This document shows, piece after piece, positions 16,848-23,877 of a stretch of DNA of 64,000 nucleotides. Made by a program: the position numbers and the translations under genes. Each line of letters opens with the position of its first letter. The first letter of the stretch is position 1. Source of the DNA: an uncultured Ardenticatenia bacterium (GTDB lineage: Bacteria; Chloroflexota; Anaerolineae; 4572-78; NAK82); NCBI GenBank assembly GCA_937127125.1, contig CAKZLO010000035.1, positions 248,001 to 312,000 on the forward strand, read 5' to 3'. Below the pieces are notes generated by a model. It was given only the letters and a program-made list of their open reading frames with translations, searched no databases and was not told the origin of the DNA.

Positions 16848-17651
16848 ATGCACAATATTCTGGCAGCCAATACAAACAGCTACCATTCGTATAGCTTAGA
16901 GCAGGCACTCGAGGGCATCTCCAAAGCAGGGTTCAAGTATGTTGAGCCGAGCGCTGTGCGTGGTTGGACCGAGCATGTGCCTCTCGAGGCTACGGACGAA
17001 CAACTTGCCCAAATCAAGGCGAGTGTGGAGAAGATGGGTTTGCGTATTTCGGCACTCAGTGGCCATTCCGATCTCACCACACCACAGGGCCTGGCGGACG
17101 GAAAGAGGGCGGTCGATCTTTGTGTCAGACTCGGAGTCCACATTATGAACACAGCGGTGGGAGGCCATGCCGGCAAGGAGGAAGATAAAGCAGCTTTCAT
17201 GCGGCATATTTTCGAGCTCGCCGACTATGCAGCGCGGCGCAACGTTTTTGTAGCGCTCGAGGTGCATGGCGACATCATGGCGACTGGCGCCCTATCTGTA
17301 CCTCTCATCAAGGAGATCAATCGCGCCAATGTGCGCATCAACTATGATACGGGCAATTGTGTCTTTTACGGTGGCGTACAGGCTATAGATGACATTCGAC
17401 CGGTAGTGCCCTACCTGGCACACGTACACCTCAAGGATAAGCGGGGTGGTAAGGGGGTATGGGACTTCCCAGCCATTGGTGAGGGGACCGTTGATTTTGC
17501 GCGCGTTCTCAAGATCCTCGAAGAGGAGGGTTATACCAACCCCTTTAGCGTTGAACTCGAATTCAGCGGAGAGCCTTGGCCCCCACTGGAAGAGGTGCAT
17601 CGTGCGATGCAAGCTTCATACGCTCACTTAAAGCAGCTCGGTCTTGGCTGA
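16848..17651 (+). CDS. Sugar phosphate isomerase/epimerase (xylose isomerase-like TIM barrel)
   Basis: AP endonuclease family 2/xylose-isomerase-like barrel of 267 residues. Typical barrel elements are AGFKYVEPSAV, LGVHIMNTAVGG, VFVALEVHGDI with a metal-binding Glu, INYDTGNCVFYGG with a metal-binding Asp, VPYLAHVHLKDKRGG with a metal-binding His, and a final Glu in PFSVELEFSG. Such proteins isomerise or epimerise sugars or inositol-type keto intermediates. The neighbours (two Gfo/Idh/MocA dehydrogenases and NagB-like proteins) indicate a sugar pathway, but the substrate is not identifiable. AAAGGAG precedes ATG 16848. About 190 bases separate it from the ROK gene. Confidence 0.83.
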   Translation: MHNILAANTNSYHSYSLEQALEGISKAGFKYVEPSAVRGWTEHVPLEATDEQLAQIKASVEKMGLRISALSGHSDLTTPQGLADGKRAVDLCVRLGVHIMNTAVGGHAGKEEDKAAFMRHIFELADYAARRNVFVALEVHGDIMATGALSVPLIKEINRANVRINYDTGNCVFYGGVQAIDDIRPVVPYLAHVHLKDKRGGKGVWDFPAIGEGTVDFARVLKILEEEGYTNPFSVELEFSGEPWPPLEEVHRAMQASYAHLKQLGLG

Positions 17652-17682
17652 TTCTCACTCTGTGAAGCAGGGAGATCTCCAT

Positions 17683-18684
17683 ATGATACGTGTAGGAGTT
17701 CTTGGGGCTGGCTTTATGGGCAGCACCCACGCCCGCGCTTTTGCCAGGCTCGCGGACGTGCAGGTGGTTGCGGTAACATCGCGCACATTGGAGAGGGCAA
17801 CCGCACTCGCCAAAGAGGTGGGTGCTCGCGCCTCTGTGGATCATATGGCCATAGCGACCGATCCCAATGTAGATGTTATCAGCAACACATTGCCCACCCC
17901 ATTTCACAAGGAGTACACCGTCGCGGCGCTGCAGGCAGGCAAAGCTGTGCTGCTCGAAAAGCCCATGGGACTGACCCTCGAGGGGTGCGACGCGATGATC
18001 GCAGCTGCTCGGGCGACAGGTAAGCCATTCATGGTAGCTCACGTGATCCGCTTCTGGCCTGAGTACGTTGCATTACACGAGTTCGTCGCCAGCGGCGCGT
18101 TAGGTAAGCCGCTGGCCGCTGTGGCGAGACGACTCTCCACCCGGCCTACGTGGGGGGATTGGTTCGCTAACGCAGAGTGGACAGGTGGTGCTGTGCTCGA
18201 CCTGCATATCCATGATCTGGACACGCTCAACTGGTTCTTTGGGACACCTCGTTCAGTGTATGCACGAGGACAGCGCGGAGCGTATGGAGGCTGGGATCAC
18301 GTTTTGACGTTGGTGGACTATGGCGACGTCAAGGCGCACGCCGAGGGCAGCGTGATGATGCCTGAAGGATATCCTTTCACTATGGGCCTGGCTGTGCTAT
18401 GCGAGCGTGGATCGGCCGAGTTCCACTTCCGCGCCGGCGGCACCGGGGTGGAGACCGGAGCAGCTGAGGGCACCAGCTTGATGGTGTATGAGACGGGCAA
18501 ACCACCGCGTGCCCTGCCGTCATCGGGTGGAGACGCCTACGAGGCCGAGGTTGCTTATTTCGTTGAGTGCGTGCGCGCCAATCGCCTTCCGGAGCGTAGC
18601 ACACCAGAACAGGCACGTCTGGCGGTGCAATCTGCCCTAGCCGCGCGTCGTTCTTTGGAAACCGATCAGGTGGTCCCTTTATGA
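17683..18684 (+). CDS. Gfo/Idh/MocA-family oxidoreductase (first copy)
   Basis: NAD(P)-dependent sugar or inositol dehydrogenase of 333 residues. The Rossmann start is IRVGVLGAGFMGSTHARAF; the family lysine is in VLLEKPMGLTLEGCDAM (EKP motif), and the C-terminal domain carries the catalytic GGAVLDLHIHDLDTLNWFFG, with the His that usually acts as general acid/base. ATG 17683 with GGGAG upstream is the natural start because the Rossmann strand begins right there; a longer frame from 17644 would overlap the isomerase gene. The paralogue at 21103 differs strongly, so the two probably act on different intermediates. Confidence 0.88.
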   Translation: MIRVGVLGAGFMGSTHARAFARLADVQVVAVTSRTLERATALAKEVGARASVDHMAIATDPNVDVISNTLPTPFHKEYTVAALQAGKAVLLEKPMGLTLEGCDAMIAAARATGKPFMVAHVIRFWPEYVALHEFVASGALGKPLAAVARRLSTRPTWGDWFANAEWTGGAVLDLHIHDLDTLNWFFGTPRSVYARGQRGAYGGWDHVLTLVDYGDVKAHAEGSVMMPEGYPFTMGLAVLCERGSAEFHFRAGGTGVETGAAEGTSLMVYETGKPPRALPSSGGDAYEAEVAYFVECVRANRLPERSTPEQARLAVQSALAARRSLETDQVVPL

Positions 18685-18745
18685 TAGCGATGCATGCCAC
18701 GTGAGGTCTAATCCTCTCTATAACAACTAAGCTTAGGAGACATAG

Positions 18746-19660
18746 ATGGCTTTCAAGTATAGGATGGCCGATTTCATGGACTTTAAGGATGTCGAGACCT
18801 GTGAGAGGGTAAGACGCATCAAACGAGAGGACATTACGCGGCATCCCAATCCAGACTTTAAAATTGAGATCATTGAGGACGAAAAAGACTTCTACGCTGC
18901 CTTTGCTGTCGATATCGTGTCGCGTATTAAGCAAGCGTTGGATGAGGGGCGACGCTTCGTGGCGATCTTACCTGTGGGCCCTACTGCTCAGTACCCGATC
19001 GCGGCGCGCATGATCAACGCATTGCGCATCCCGATGCATCACGTGCATACCTTCAACATGGACGAGTATGCCGACCAGGATGGCAATACTGCACCTGCCG
19101 ACTGGGAAGGCTCCTTCCAGAAGTGCATGTTCGACAAATTCTTCAATCTGATTGACCCCGAACTGCGTCCACCGCTGCACCAGATTCACTTTCCGACCAC
19201 AGACGTGCTTGATCGCTATGCGGACATGATTGAGGAAGTTGGGGGAGTCGATGTGTGCTATGGAGGCATCGGCTGGTGTGGTCATATTGCCTTCTGGGAA
19301 TCTTCACTGGGTTATGAATTTGGCGACGACCTGGATGCATATCTGAAGGCAGGTCCACGCCTTGTGACTCTGACCCCCATGACAATTATGCAAAATGCCC
19401 TCAGTTCATTCGGGGGCGACTGGTCGTGGGTACCACCCAAAGCGAACACCATCGGACCCGCTCAGGTCGTCAACGCGCGCGAGCGCAGCTTTTGGCTGAG
19501 CTACTTGACGGCTGACGTGAGCTGGCAACGTTTTATTGCGCGATTGGTAGCCCACGGCCCAGTCAACACCTTTGTTCCCGGTTCTATCTTACAAACTGTC
19601 CCCACACGGTACGTTCTTCTCGGCGGAGTGGCCGATAACGTTGAGATTCGCATGACCTGA
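18746..19660 (+). CDS. NagB-like sugar-phosphate isomerase/deaminase family protein, copy 1
   Basis: 304-residue member of the glucosamine-6-phosphate deaminase/6-phosphogluconolactonase fold. The substrate loop FNMDEY (residues 103-108) matches NagB, where the Asp is the proton-transfer residue. The second active-site motif is GIGWCGHIAFWES (174-186) where NagB has GxGxDGHIAFNEP: the His180 and Glu185 positions are kept, but the Asp of the ring-opening triad is Cys178 and Asn is Trp. It is about 40 residues longer than NagB, with a conserved N-terminal extension (MADFMDFKDVETCERVRRIKRED). Hydrolysis of glucosamine-6-phosphate is therefore not assured. A close paralogue follows after 30 bases. 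Confidence 0.75.
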   Translation: MAFKYRMADFMDFKDVETCERVRRIKREDITRHPNPDFKIEIIEDEKDFYAAFAVDIVSRIKQALDEGRRFVAILPVGPTAQYPIAARMINALRIPMHHVHTFNMDEYADQDGNTAPADWEGSFQKCMFDKFFNLIDPELRPPLHQIHFPTTDVLDRYADMIEEVGGVDVCYGGIGWCGHIAFWESSLGYEFGDDLDAYLKAGPRLVTLTPMTIMQNALSSFGGDWSWVPPKANTIGPAQVVNARERSFWLSYLTADVSWQRFIARLVAHGPVNTFVPGSILQTVPTRYVLLGGVADNVEIRMT

Positions 19661-19690
19661 GTCAATTAATTCACTCAAGGAGGGAAGCAA

Positions 19691-20608
19691 ATGGCATTCA
19701 AATATAGTTTGGCTGATTTTCTAGATTTCAAGGATGCAGCAGTTTGTGAACGGGTGCGCCGCATTAAGCGCGAAGAGATCACGAAACATCCCAACCCCGA
19801 TTTCAAAATTGAGGTGATCGACGATCCAGGGCAGTTTTATGCCGCGTTTGCCACAGATATTGTGATGCGTATCAAGCAAGCACTGGACGAAGGACGAAGG
19901 TTTGTGGGCATCTTTCCGGTGGGGCCGATGCCACAATATCCCCTTGCCGCGCGCATGATCAATGCATTGCGCATCCCGATGCATCACGTGCATACCTTCA
20001 ACATGGACGAGTATGCCGACCAGGATGGTCGCACTGCGCCACCCGATTGGGAAGGTTCCTTCCAAAAGGCAATGTTCGATAGCTTCTTTAACCTGATCGA
20101 TCCCGAGCTGCGCCCACCGCTCAGTCAAATTCACTTCCCCACCACGGAGGCCCTCCCGCGCTACGCCGAAATGATCGAGGCACTGGGAGGAGCAGATGTC
20201 TGTTACGGGGGCATCGGTTGGTGCGGGCATATCGCATTCTGGGAATCCTCGCTGGGGTATGAGTTTGGCGATGACCTAGAAGCTTACAAGAAGGCAGGCC
20301 CCCGGTTGGTGACGCTGACGCCCATGACAATCATGCAGAACGCCTTGCACTCATTCGGCGGCGACTGGTCATGGGTACCGCCTAAGGCGAACACGATTGG
20401 ACCAGCGCAAATTCTAGGCGCCCGCTACCGCAGCTTTTGGCTGGACGGCTATCTGGGAGGCGGAGTCAGCTGGCAACGCTTCATCGCCCGGCTGGTGGCG
20501 CACGGGCCGGTGAACACCTTTGTGCCCGGCTCAATCTTGCAGACAGCGCCCACCCGCTACGTGCTCCTGGGTGGTGTGGCAGATAACGTGGAGATCCATA
20601 TGAGCTGA
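19691..20608 (+). CDS. NagB-like sugar-phosphate isomerase/deaminase family protein, copy 2
   Basis: Tandem paralogue of the preceding gene, 305 residues and roughly four-fifths identical, with the same FNMDEY and GIGWCGHIAFWES motifs. The biggest differences lie near the C-terminus (LDGYLGGGVSWQRF against LSYLTADVSWQRF) and in a scatter of surface positions. Retention of every motif, including the unusual Cys and Trp, suggests both copies are functional, perhaps as a hetero-oligomer or with different substrates. AAGGAGG precedes ATG 19691. It is part of the ROK-linked operon. Confidence 0.75.
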   Translation: MAFKYSLADFLDFKDAAVCERVRRIKREEITKHPNPDFKIEVIDDPGQFYAAFATDIVMRIKQALDEGRRFVGIFPVGPMPQYPLAARMINALRIPMHHVHTFNMDEYADQDGRTAPPDWEGSFQKAMFDSFFNLIDPELRPPLSQIHFPTTEALPRYAEMIEALGGADVCYGGIGWCGHIAFWESSLGYEFGDDLEAYKKAGPRLVTLTPMTIMQNALHSFGGDWSWVPPKANTIGPAQILGARYRSFWLDGYLGGGVSWQRFIARLVAHGPVNTFVPGSILQTAPTRYVLLGGVADNVEIHMS

Positions 20609-20689
20609 GCAGCTCTCTGCTGCGGTTTTGTTGGCTGGAACCAGCAAGGCCTGGTACGTGAAGTGATGCCATAAAAAGGAGGTTGGACA

Positions 20690-21037
20690 ATGAGAGAATT
20701 TGACCATATCGGATTGCCCACCACCGAGAAACATCCTGATGAGATGTTTGTCGAGTCGACTCGGGTGTGGGTCACCAATCCGGCAGACAGCCCGCAAATG
20801 GTGGAGTATCTGCGCTATGAGCCCGATAGCCCGGTCACCGGGCCGTTGCGCACACTGCCGCACATCGCCTTCCGTGTGGATAATCTCGAAAGAGAGATCG
20901 AGGGCGCTGAGGTGGTTTTGGGCCCCTTCAACCCCACTCCGGACCTGCGTGTGGTATTCGTCCACAAGGATGGCGTCGTCTGGGAATTTATGGAAAGCAA
21001 AGTGGGCAAGGACTGGCACAAAGCTGGACAGTCATAA
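20690..21037 (+). CDS. Small VOC-like (glyoxalase/bleomycin resistance fold) protein
   Basis: 115 residues. It begins EFDHIGLPT, with a His in the position of the first metal ligand of vicinal-oxygen-chelate proteins, then LRTLPHIAFRVDNLEREIEGAEVVLGPFNPTPDLRVVFVHKDGVVWEFMES, which resembles the second beta-alpha-beta-beta-beta module with His and Glu ligands. It is short for a two-module VOC enzyme. Embedded between the NagB-like pair and the second dehydrogenase, it may act as an isomerase or epimerase on a keto-sugar of the same pathway. AAAAGGAGG precedes ATG 20690. Confidence 0.7.
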   Translation: MREFDHIGLPTTEKHPDEMFVESTRVWVTNPADSPQMVEYLRYEPDSPVTGPLRTLPHIAFRVDNLEREIEGAEVVLGPFNPTPDLRVVFVHKDGVVWEFMESKVGKDWHKAGQS

Positions 21038-21102
21038 TGTGCGACATCTTTGTTCACCTTGCCTCTTGCATTGAAGCTCTCTACACAAGGAGGTGATTCG
21101 CT

Positions 21103-22116
21103 ATGCCGAAAGTCAAATATGGTATTATCGGACTGGGCTGGTTTGGCGAGTATCACGGAGAGGCGCTTGCCGGTCTGCCCAACGTGGAACTGTACGCACT
21201 GTGCACACGGACCGAATCACGCCTTAAGGAACTTGGTAAGAAATTTGGCGTGAGCAAGCTCTACACCGATTACAACGAGATGCTAGCCGACCCCGAGCTG
21301 GAGGCAGTGAGCATTACCACAATGTGGGATCAGCACACGGCCCCAACGCTGGCTGCGATCAAGGCGGGTAAGCACGTCTTCCTCGAGAAGCCAATGGCTT
21401 CTACTGTGGCGGATTGCCGCGCTATCGTGCAAGCAGCCAGGACATCAGACAAGTACTTCATGGTGGGTCATATTGTGCGCTTTAATCCGCGCTATGCCGC
21501 CGTAAAACGCGAGATCGCCGCCGGTAAGATCGGCAAGATCGTCTCCCTCTACGCGCGCCGCAATGTACCGGTCTCCATAGGCGCTCAGGTGCTGCCCAAG
21601 ATCGGTCCAATCATAGGAGACGGTGTGCACGACACCGACATTATGCTCTGGTACACTGGCGCCAAAATCGTGAGCGCCTATGCCCAAACCCTCAACGTCC
21701 ATGGGCACAAGTATCCCGACATCGGGTGGACGATGTACCGCTTCGACAGCGGAGCCATCGGTGTGCTGGAAAATGTCTGGTGCATGCCGGACCACAAGGG
21801 ATACTTCCCCGACGAACGGATGGAGATCATTGGCACGGAGGGTGGAGTCTACCTGCAAGAGACCTATCCGCCTGTGTCGGTGGTGGACAAGAATGGTGCC
21901 TATACCCCAGATCCAACCTACTGGCCTGAGATTCGCCCGGGTGTGCGCGGCGGTGCGTTGGCAGAAGAGCTGAACTACTTTATCACGTGCATCCTCGACA
22001 AGACGCCACCGACCATTATCACACCTGAAGAGTCGATGGCTGCTGTGCAAGCATGTCTGGCTGCCGAGGCCTCCGCCGCCACAGGAAAGGTGGTATCTGT
22101 GCAGGATTTTGAGTGA
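21103..22116 (+). CDS. Gfo/Idh/MocA-family oxidoreductase (second copy)
   Basis: NAD(P)-dependent dehydrogenase of 337 residues. Rossmann motif VKYGIIGLGWFGEYHGEAL, then AGKHVFLEKPMASTVADCRAIV with the EKP lysine, VGHIVRFNPRYAAVK, and the C-terminal catalytic segment GPIIGDGVHDTDIMLWYTG containing the conserved Asp-His pattern. Residues NVWCMPDHKGYFPDERMEIIGTEGG lie in the large beta-sheet that forms the oligomer face. It has little similarity to the copy at 17683 beyond family motifs. It is the last gene of the ROK-linked operon, followed by a strong hairpin. AAGGAGGTG precedes ATG 21103. Confidence 0.88.
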   Translation: MPKVKYGIIGLGWFGEYHGEALAGLPNVELYALCTRTESRLKELGKKFGVSKLYTDYNEMLADPELEAVSITTMWDQHTAPTLAAIKAGKHVFLEKPMASTVADCRAIVQAARTSDKYFMVGHIVRFNPRYAAVKREIAAGKIGKIVSLYARRNVPVSIGAQVLPKIGPIIGDGVHDTDIMLWYTGAKIVSAYAQTLNVHGHKYPDIGWTMYRFDSGAIGVLENVWCMPDHKGYFPDERMEIIGTEGGVYLQETYPPVSVVDKNGAYTPDPTYWPEIRPGVRGGALAEELNYFITCILDKTPPTIITPEESMAAVQACLAAEASAATGKVVSVQDFE

Positions 22117-22136
22117 TGCTCTGACCAATGCATATG

Positions 22137-22180
22137 TGCTCTCACCCCTGCGCCGCAGACAGCGGAAAGGGGTGAGAGCA
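22137..22180. terminator. Hairpin between convergent operons
   Basis: A perfect 12-bp stem (22137-22148 with 22169-22180) encloses a 20-base loop with its own CCGC/GCGG mini-stem. It lies between two convergent genes. There is no T run on either side, so it may act as a two-way transcription block or as an mRNA 3' hairpin. Confidence 0.6.
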
Positions 22181-22185
22181 TACCC

Positions 22186-22875
22186 CTACGTGTCTGCCTC
22201 TCGAAAGATGGCACGGCACGGCGCGCCGCTGACACCCTCGGCATGCAACGGCAGCGCAATGAGCTCGCCTCGCTCTGTCGTCACCTGCTCCAAGTTAACC
22301 AGCGGCGCAAGCAACAATACCCCTTTCTGGAAAATCGGTAGCAGAATATTACCTTCATAGCGACTGCCGTCGGGCAACGGATAAGGTGCTTGGATGCACG
22401 GCACATCCACGCCCAGAATGCTGAACGGCTGCGCATAGAGCCACTCTGCACAATCGGGATGGTAGGCAGGTCCATCACTCACGAAGTTGGGCGAGCGCCA
22501 TTGTGTTCCCCAGCCGCATTCGATCAGTAGCGCATCACCCGGGCGAATCGGCGGGCAGTGTGCTTCGAGCTCGACGCGACGGATCAGCTCACGCGCTCCC
22601 TTACGTGGCAGATGACACACCACAGCTGGGCGTATGAAATCTGCGACGTTGAAGTCGGATAAGGCTGGCCCCCCTTCGACGAGGTGGCCGGCGGTCTCCA
22701 AGTAGGTGCCCGAGAGGCTACTCAACACATAGCGCAGCGACTCGAAACCTACTTCGGCAACGCGAAACTCTTTTTCCACCTGATACTCGGTGAGCGGACG
22801 CGGCAGTCCACCCAAGACGTTGTAGCTCCACATCCCGACAAACAATGGCCCGGACAGATCGATCCAATGACCCAT
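22186..22875 (-). CDS. Cyclase-family protein (kynurenine formamidase-like) with altered metal motif
   Basis: 229 residues with the fold of the cyclase/metal-dependent amidohydrolase family that includes kynurenine formamidase (KynB) and isatin hydrolase. The usual metal motif HxGTHxDxPxH reads SGTYLETAGHL at residues 55-65, so only the last His is kept and the central His and Asp are Tyr and Glu. Other family blocks are present: GDALLIECGWGTQW, YHPDCAEWL, ILGVDVPCIQAP, GNILLPIFQKGVLLLAPLVNLEQV and ELIALPLHAEGVSGAPCRAI. Either it binds metal differently or it has lost hydrolase activity. It belongs historically to the M24-M20-cyclase operon and is now separated from it by a toxin-antitoxin module. 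Confidence 0.78.
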   Translation of the reverse strand: MGHWIDLSGPLFVGMWSYNVLGGLPRPLTEYQVEKEFRVAEVGFESLRYVLSSLSGTYLETAGHLVEGGPALSDFNVADFIRPAVVCHLPRKGARELIRRVELEAHCPPIRPGDALLIECGWGTQWRSPNFVSDGPAYHPDCAEWLYAQPFSILGVDVPCIQAPYPLPDGSRYEGNILLPIFQKGVLLLAPLVNLEQVTTERGELIALPLHAEGVSGAPCRAIFREADT

Positions 22876-22909
22876 TCCACCACCTCACGCCACTTGAGGA
22901 TGAACAGTT
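22876..22909 (-). pseudogene. Remnant of a second M20 peptidase 3' end
   Basis: Read on the minus strand in the frame that continues into the cyclase region, this stretch gives LFILKWREVVE. It aligns to LFIFDWCGVAE, the last residues of the intact M20 gene at 23874. About 34 of 47 bases match around the two junctions. It lies between the toxin stop codon and the start of the intact cyclase, exactly where an M20 tail would lie in a duplicated M20-cyclase unit. Confidence 0.55.
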
Positions 22910-23173
22910 CTACTTAATGAGACGCTCGTATTCGTTATGGTCACCAATCCAAAACCAGGTGATTGTGTCTTCCTTGAGCAATCCTAGAGCTCGATAGCCC
23001 AGACCGATCCGGATCGAGTACAGCGGCCAACTCTCTTTGACTCGCTTGAAAAAGAGGCTCGGATGTGAAGGATTATCGCGCCATAGCTTGTAGGCTTGTT
23101 GCGCTCTCCGGCGAACCTCTGGAGGCAATGCCCAGTAATGTCTCTAGAATGAGCGGGTCACTTGTGACTTCAT
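22910..23173 (-). pseudogene. RelE/ParE-type toxin interrupted by an amber codon
   Basis: From ATG 23173, which overlaps the antitoxin stop as ATGA, the frame reads MKSQVTRSF, then TAG (23146-23144), then RHYWALPPEVRRRAQQAYKLW and on to YERLIK. Without the stop it would be an 87-residue RelE/ParE-like toxin; the family often has Trp after SF here, so TGG to TAG is the simplest explanation. The C-terminal part has the familiar HPSLFFKRV, YSIRIGLGYRALG and WFWIGDHNEYERL. Reinitiation at TTG 23128 would give a 72-residue protein missing the first helix. Probably a dead toxin, unless amber suppression or reinitiation occurs. Confidence 0.8.
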
Positions 23174-23466
23174 TGACGCTCGACAAATTCGCCACGCTCA
23201 TCAAACATCGGTAGCGTCTCTCCTTCTTTGATTTCAGATTCCACAGAGGCAACCAACTTTGCCAATTTCTCATCATCCGTAGCTGCAAACTGGGTATCCC
23301 ATAACGCCTCGTCTGCTGCAATTTCATTAAGTGTTTCTTCAGTGGGCAAAGGATGCGACTGGAGAAACAGGGCAAACTCGTAGAGCTGCAGCCTGCGTGC
23401 CAATGGAATCGTCGCCGCAATATCACTAATCGCTTTAACCAAATCCGCTGGGACTTGTGTCTTCAT
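23170..23466 (-). CDS. Antitoxin partner of the RelE/ParE-like toxin
   Basis: 98 residues, acidic toward the C-terminus (ATDDEKLAKLVASVESEIKEGETLPMFDERGEFVERQ) and helical at the N-terminus (VKAISDIAATIPLARRLQLYEFALFLQ). It has no recognisable DNA-binding motif, but the size, charge, position and four-base overlap with the toxin start fit a type II antitoxin that wraps around its toxin. AGGAGAGG precedes ATG 23466. It appears intact while the toxin carries a nonsense codon, the usual order of decay. Confidence 0.65.
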   Translation of the reverse strand: MKTQVPADLVKAISDIAATIPLARRLQLYEFALFLQSHPLPTEETLNEIAADEALWDTQFAATDDEKLAKLVASVESEIKEGETLPMFDERGEFVERQ

Positions 23467-23739
23467 ACCAACCTCTCCTAACAGCTATACCTTCCCACCA
23501 CTTCTTCCGTGCTCTTGAGCCGCTCAATGGACTATATTTCCAGACGGTACCACCTCCATCCGTCGGCTAACCTGGCGTGCAAGCACGCTCACCAGTACTT
23601 TACGATGGCTTAAGCGGGTTGCGTCTTTCTACTCATTGTATCCCCCCTGATCGCCGAGAACAACTCAGCCACCGCTTTGCCATCCAGTGTAGTCACATCC
23701 CACTTTGCGCATAGTATATCGTTTGCATCGCCACACTTT
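23467..23739. other. Non-genic stretch with decayed coding-like sequence
   Basis: No intact gene is present. On the minus strand two stretches look like old protein-coding sequence: around 23630-23740 (ILCAKWDVTTLDGKAVAEL then FSAIRG, closed by a stop after RKTQPA) and around 23525-23625 (KVLVSVLARQVSRRMEVV, closed by a stop). I cannot assign either to a family. They fill the space between the cyclase remnant and the antitoxin. Confidence 0.4.
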
Positions 23740-23877
23740 GGGTATATTGCCCACCTCGGCGATGTGGGACTCTTTCTGCACATGGTACTTGGTGAGCGGC
23801 CGAGGCAAGCCGCCCAAGAAGTTACAGCTCCACATCCCGATGAGAAGTGATCCGGAGAGTTAGATCCAACGGCTCAT
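23740..23877 (-). pseudogene. 5' fragment of a second cyclase gene with an early stop
   Basis: The minus strand from ATG 23877 reads MSRWI, then TAA, then LSGSLLIGMWSCNFLGG and LPRPLTKYHVQKE, closely matching MGHWIDLSGPLFVGMWSYNV and LGGLPRPLTEYQVEKE of the intact cyclase at 22186. Codon 6 is TAA where the intact gene has GAT. Similarity fades after about 45 codons. The ATG overlaps the M20 stop as ATGA, so this was once a translationally coupled M20-cyclase pair. Confidence 0.85.

Noticed and set aside
22910..23466. A mobile element carrying the toxin-antitoxin genes
   Set aside because: No transposase, terminal inverted repeats or target duplications were found; the flanking similarity is explained by the old M20-cyclase duplication.
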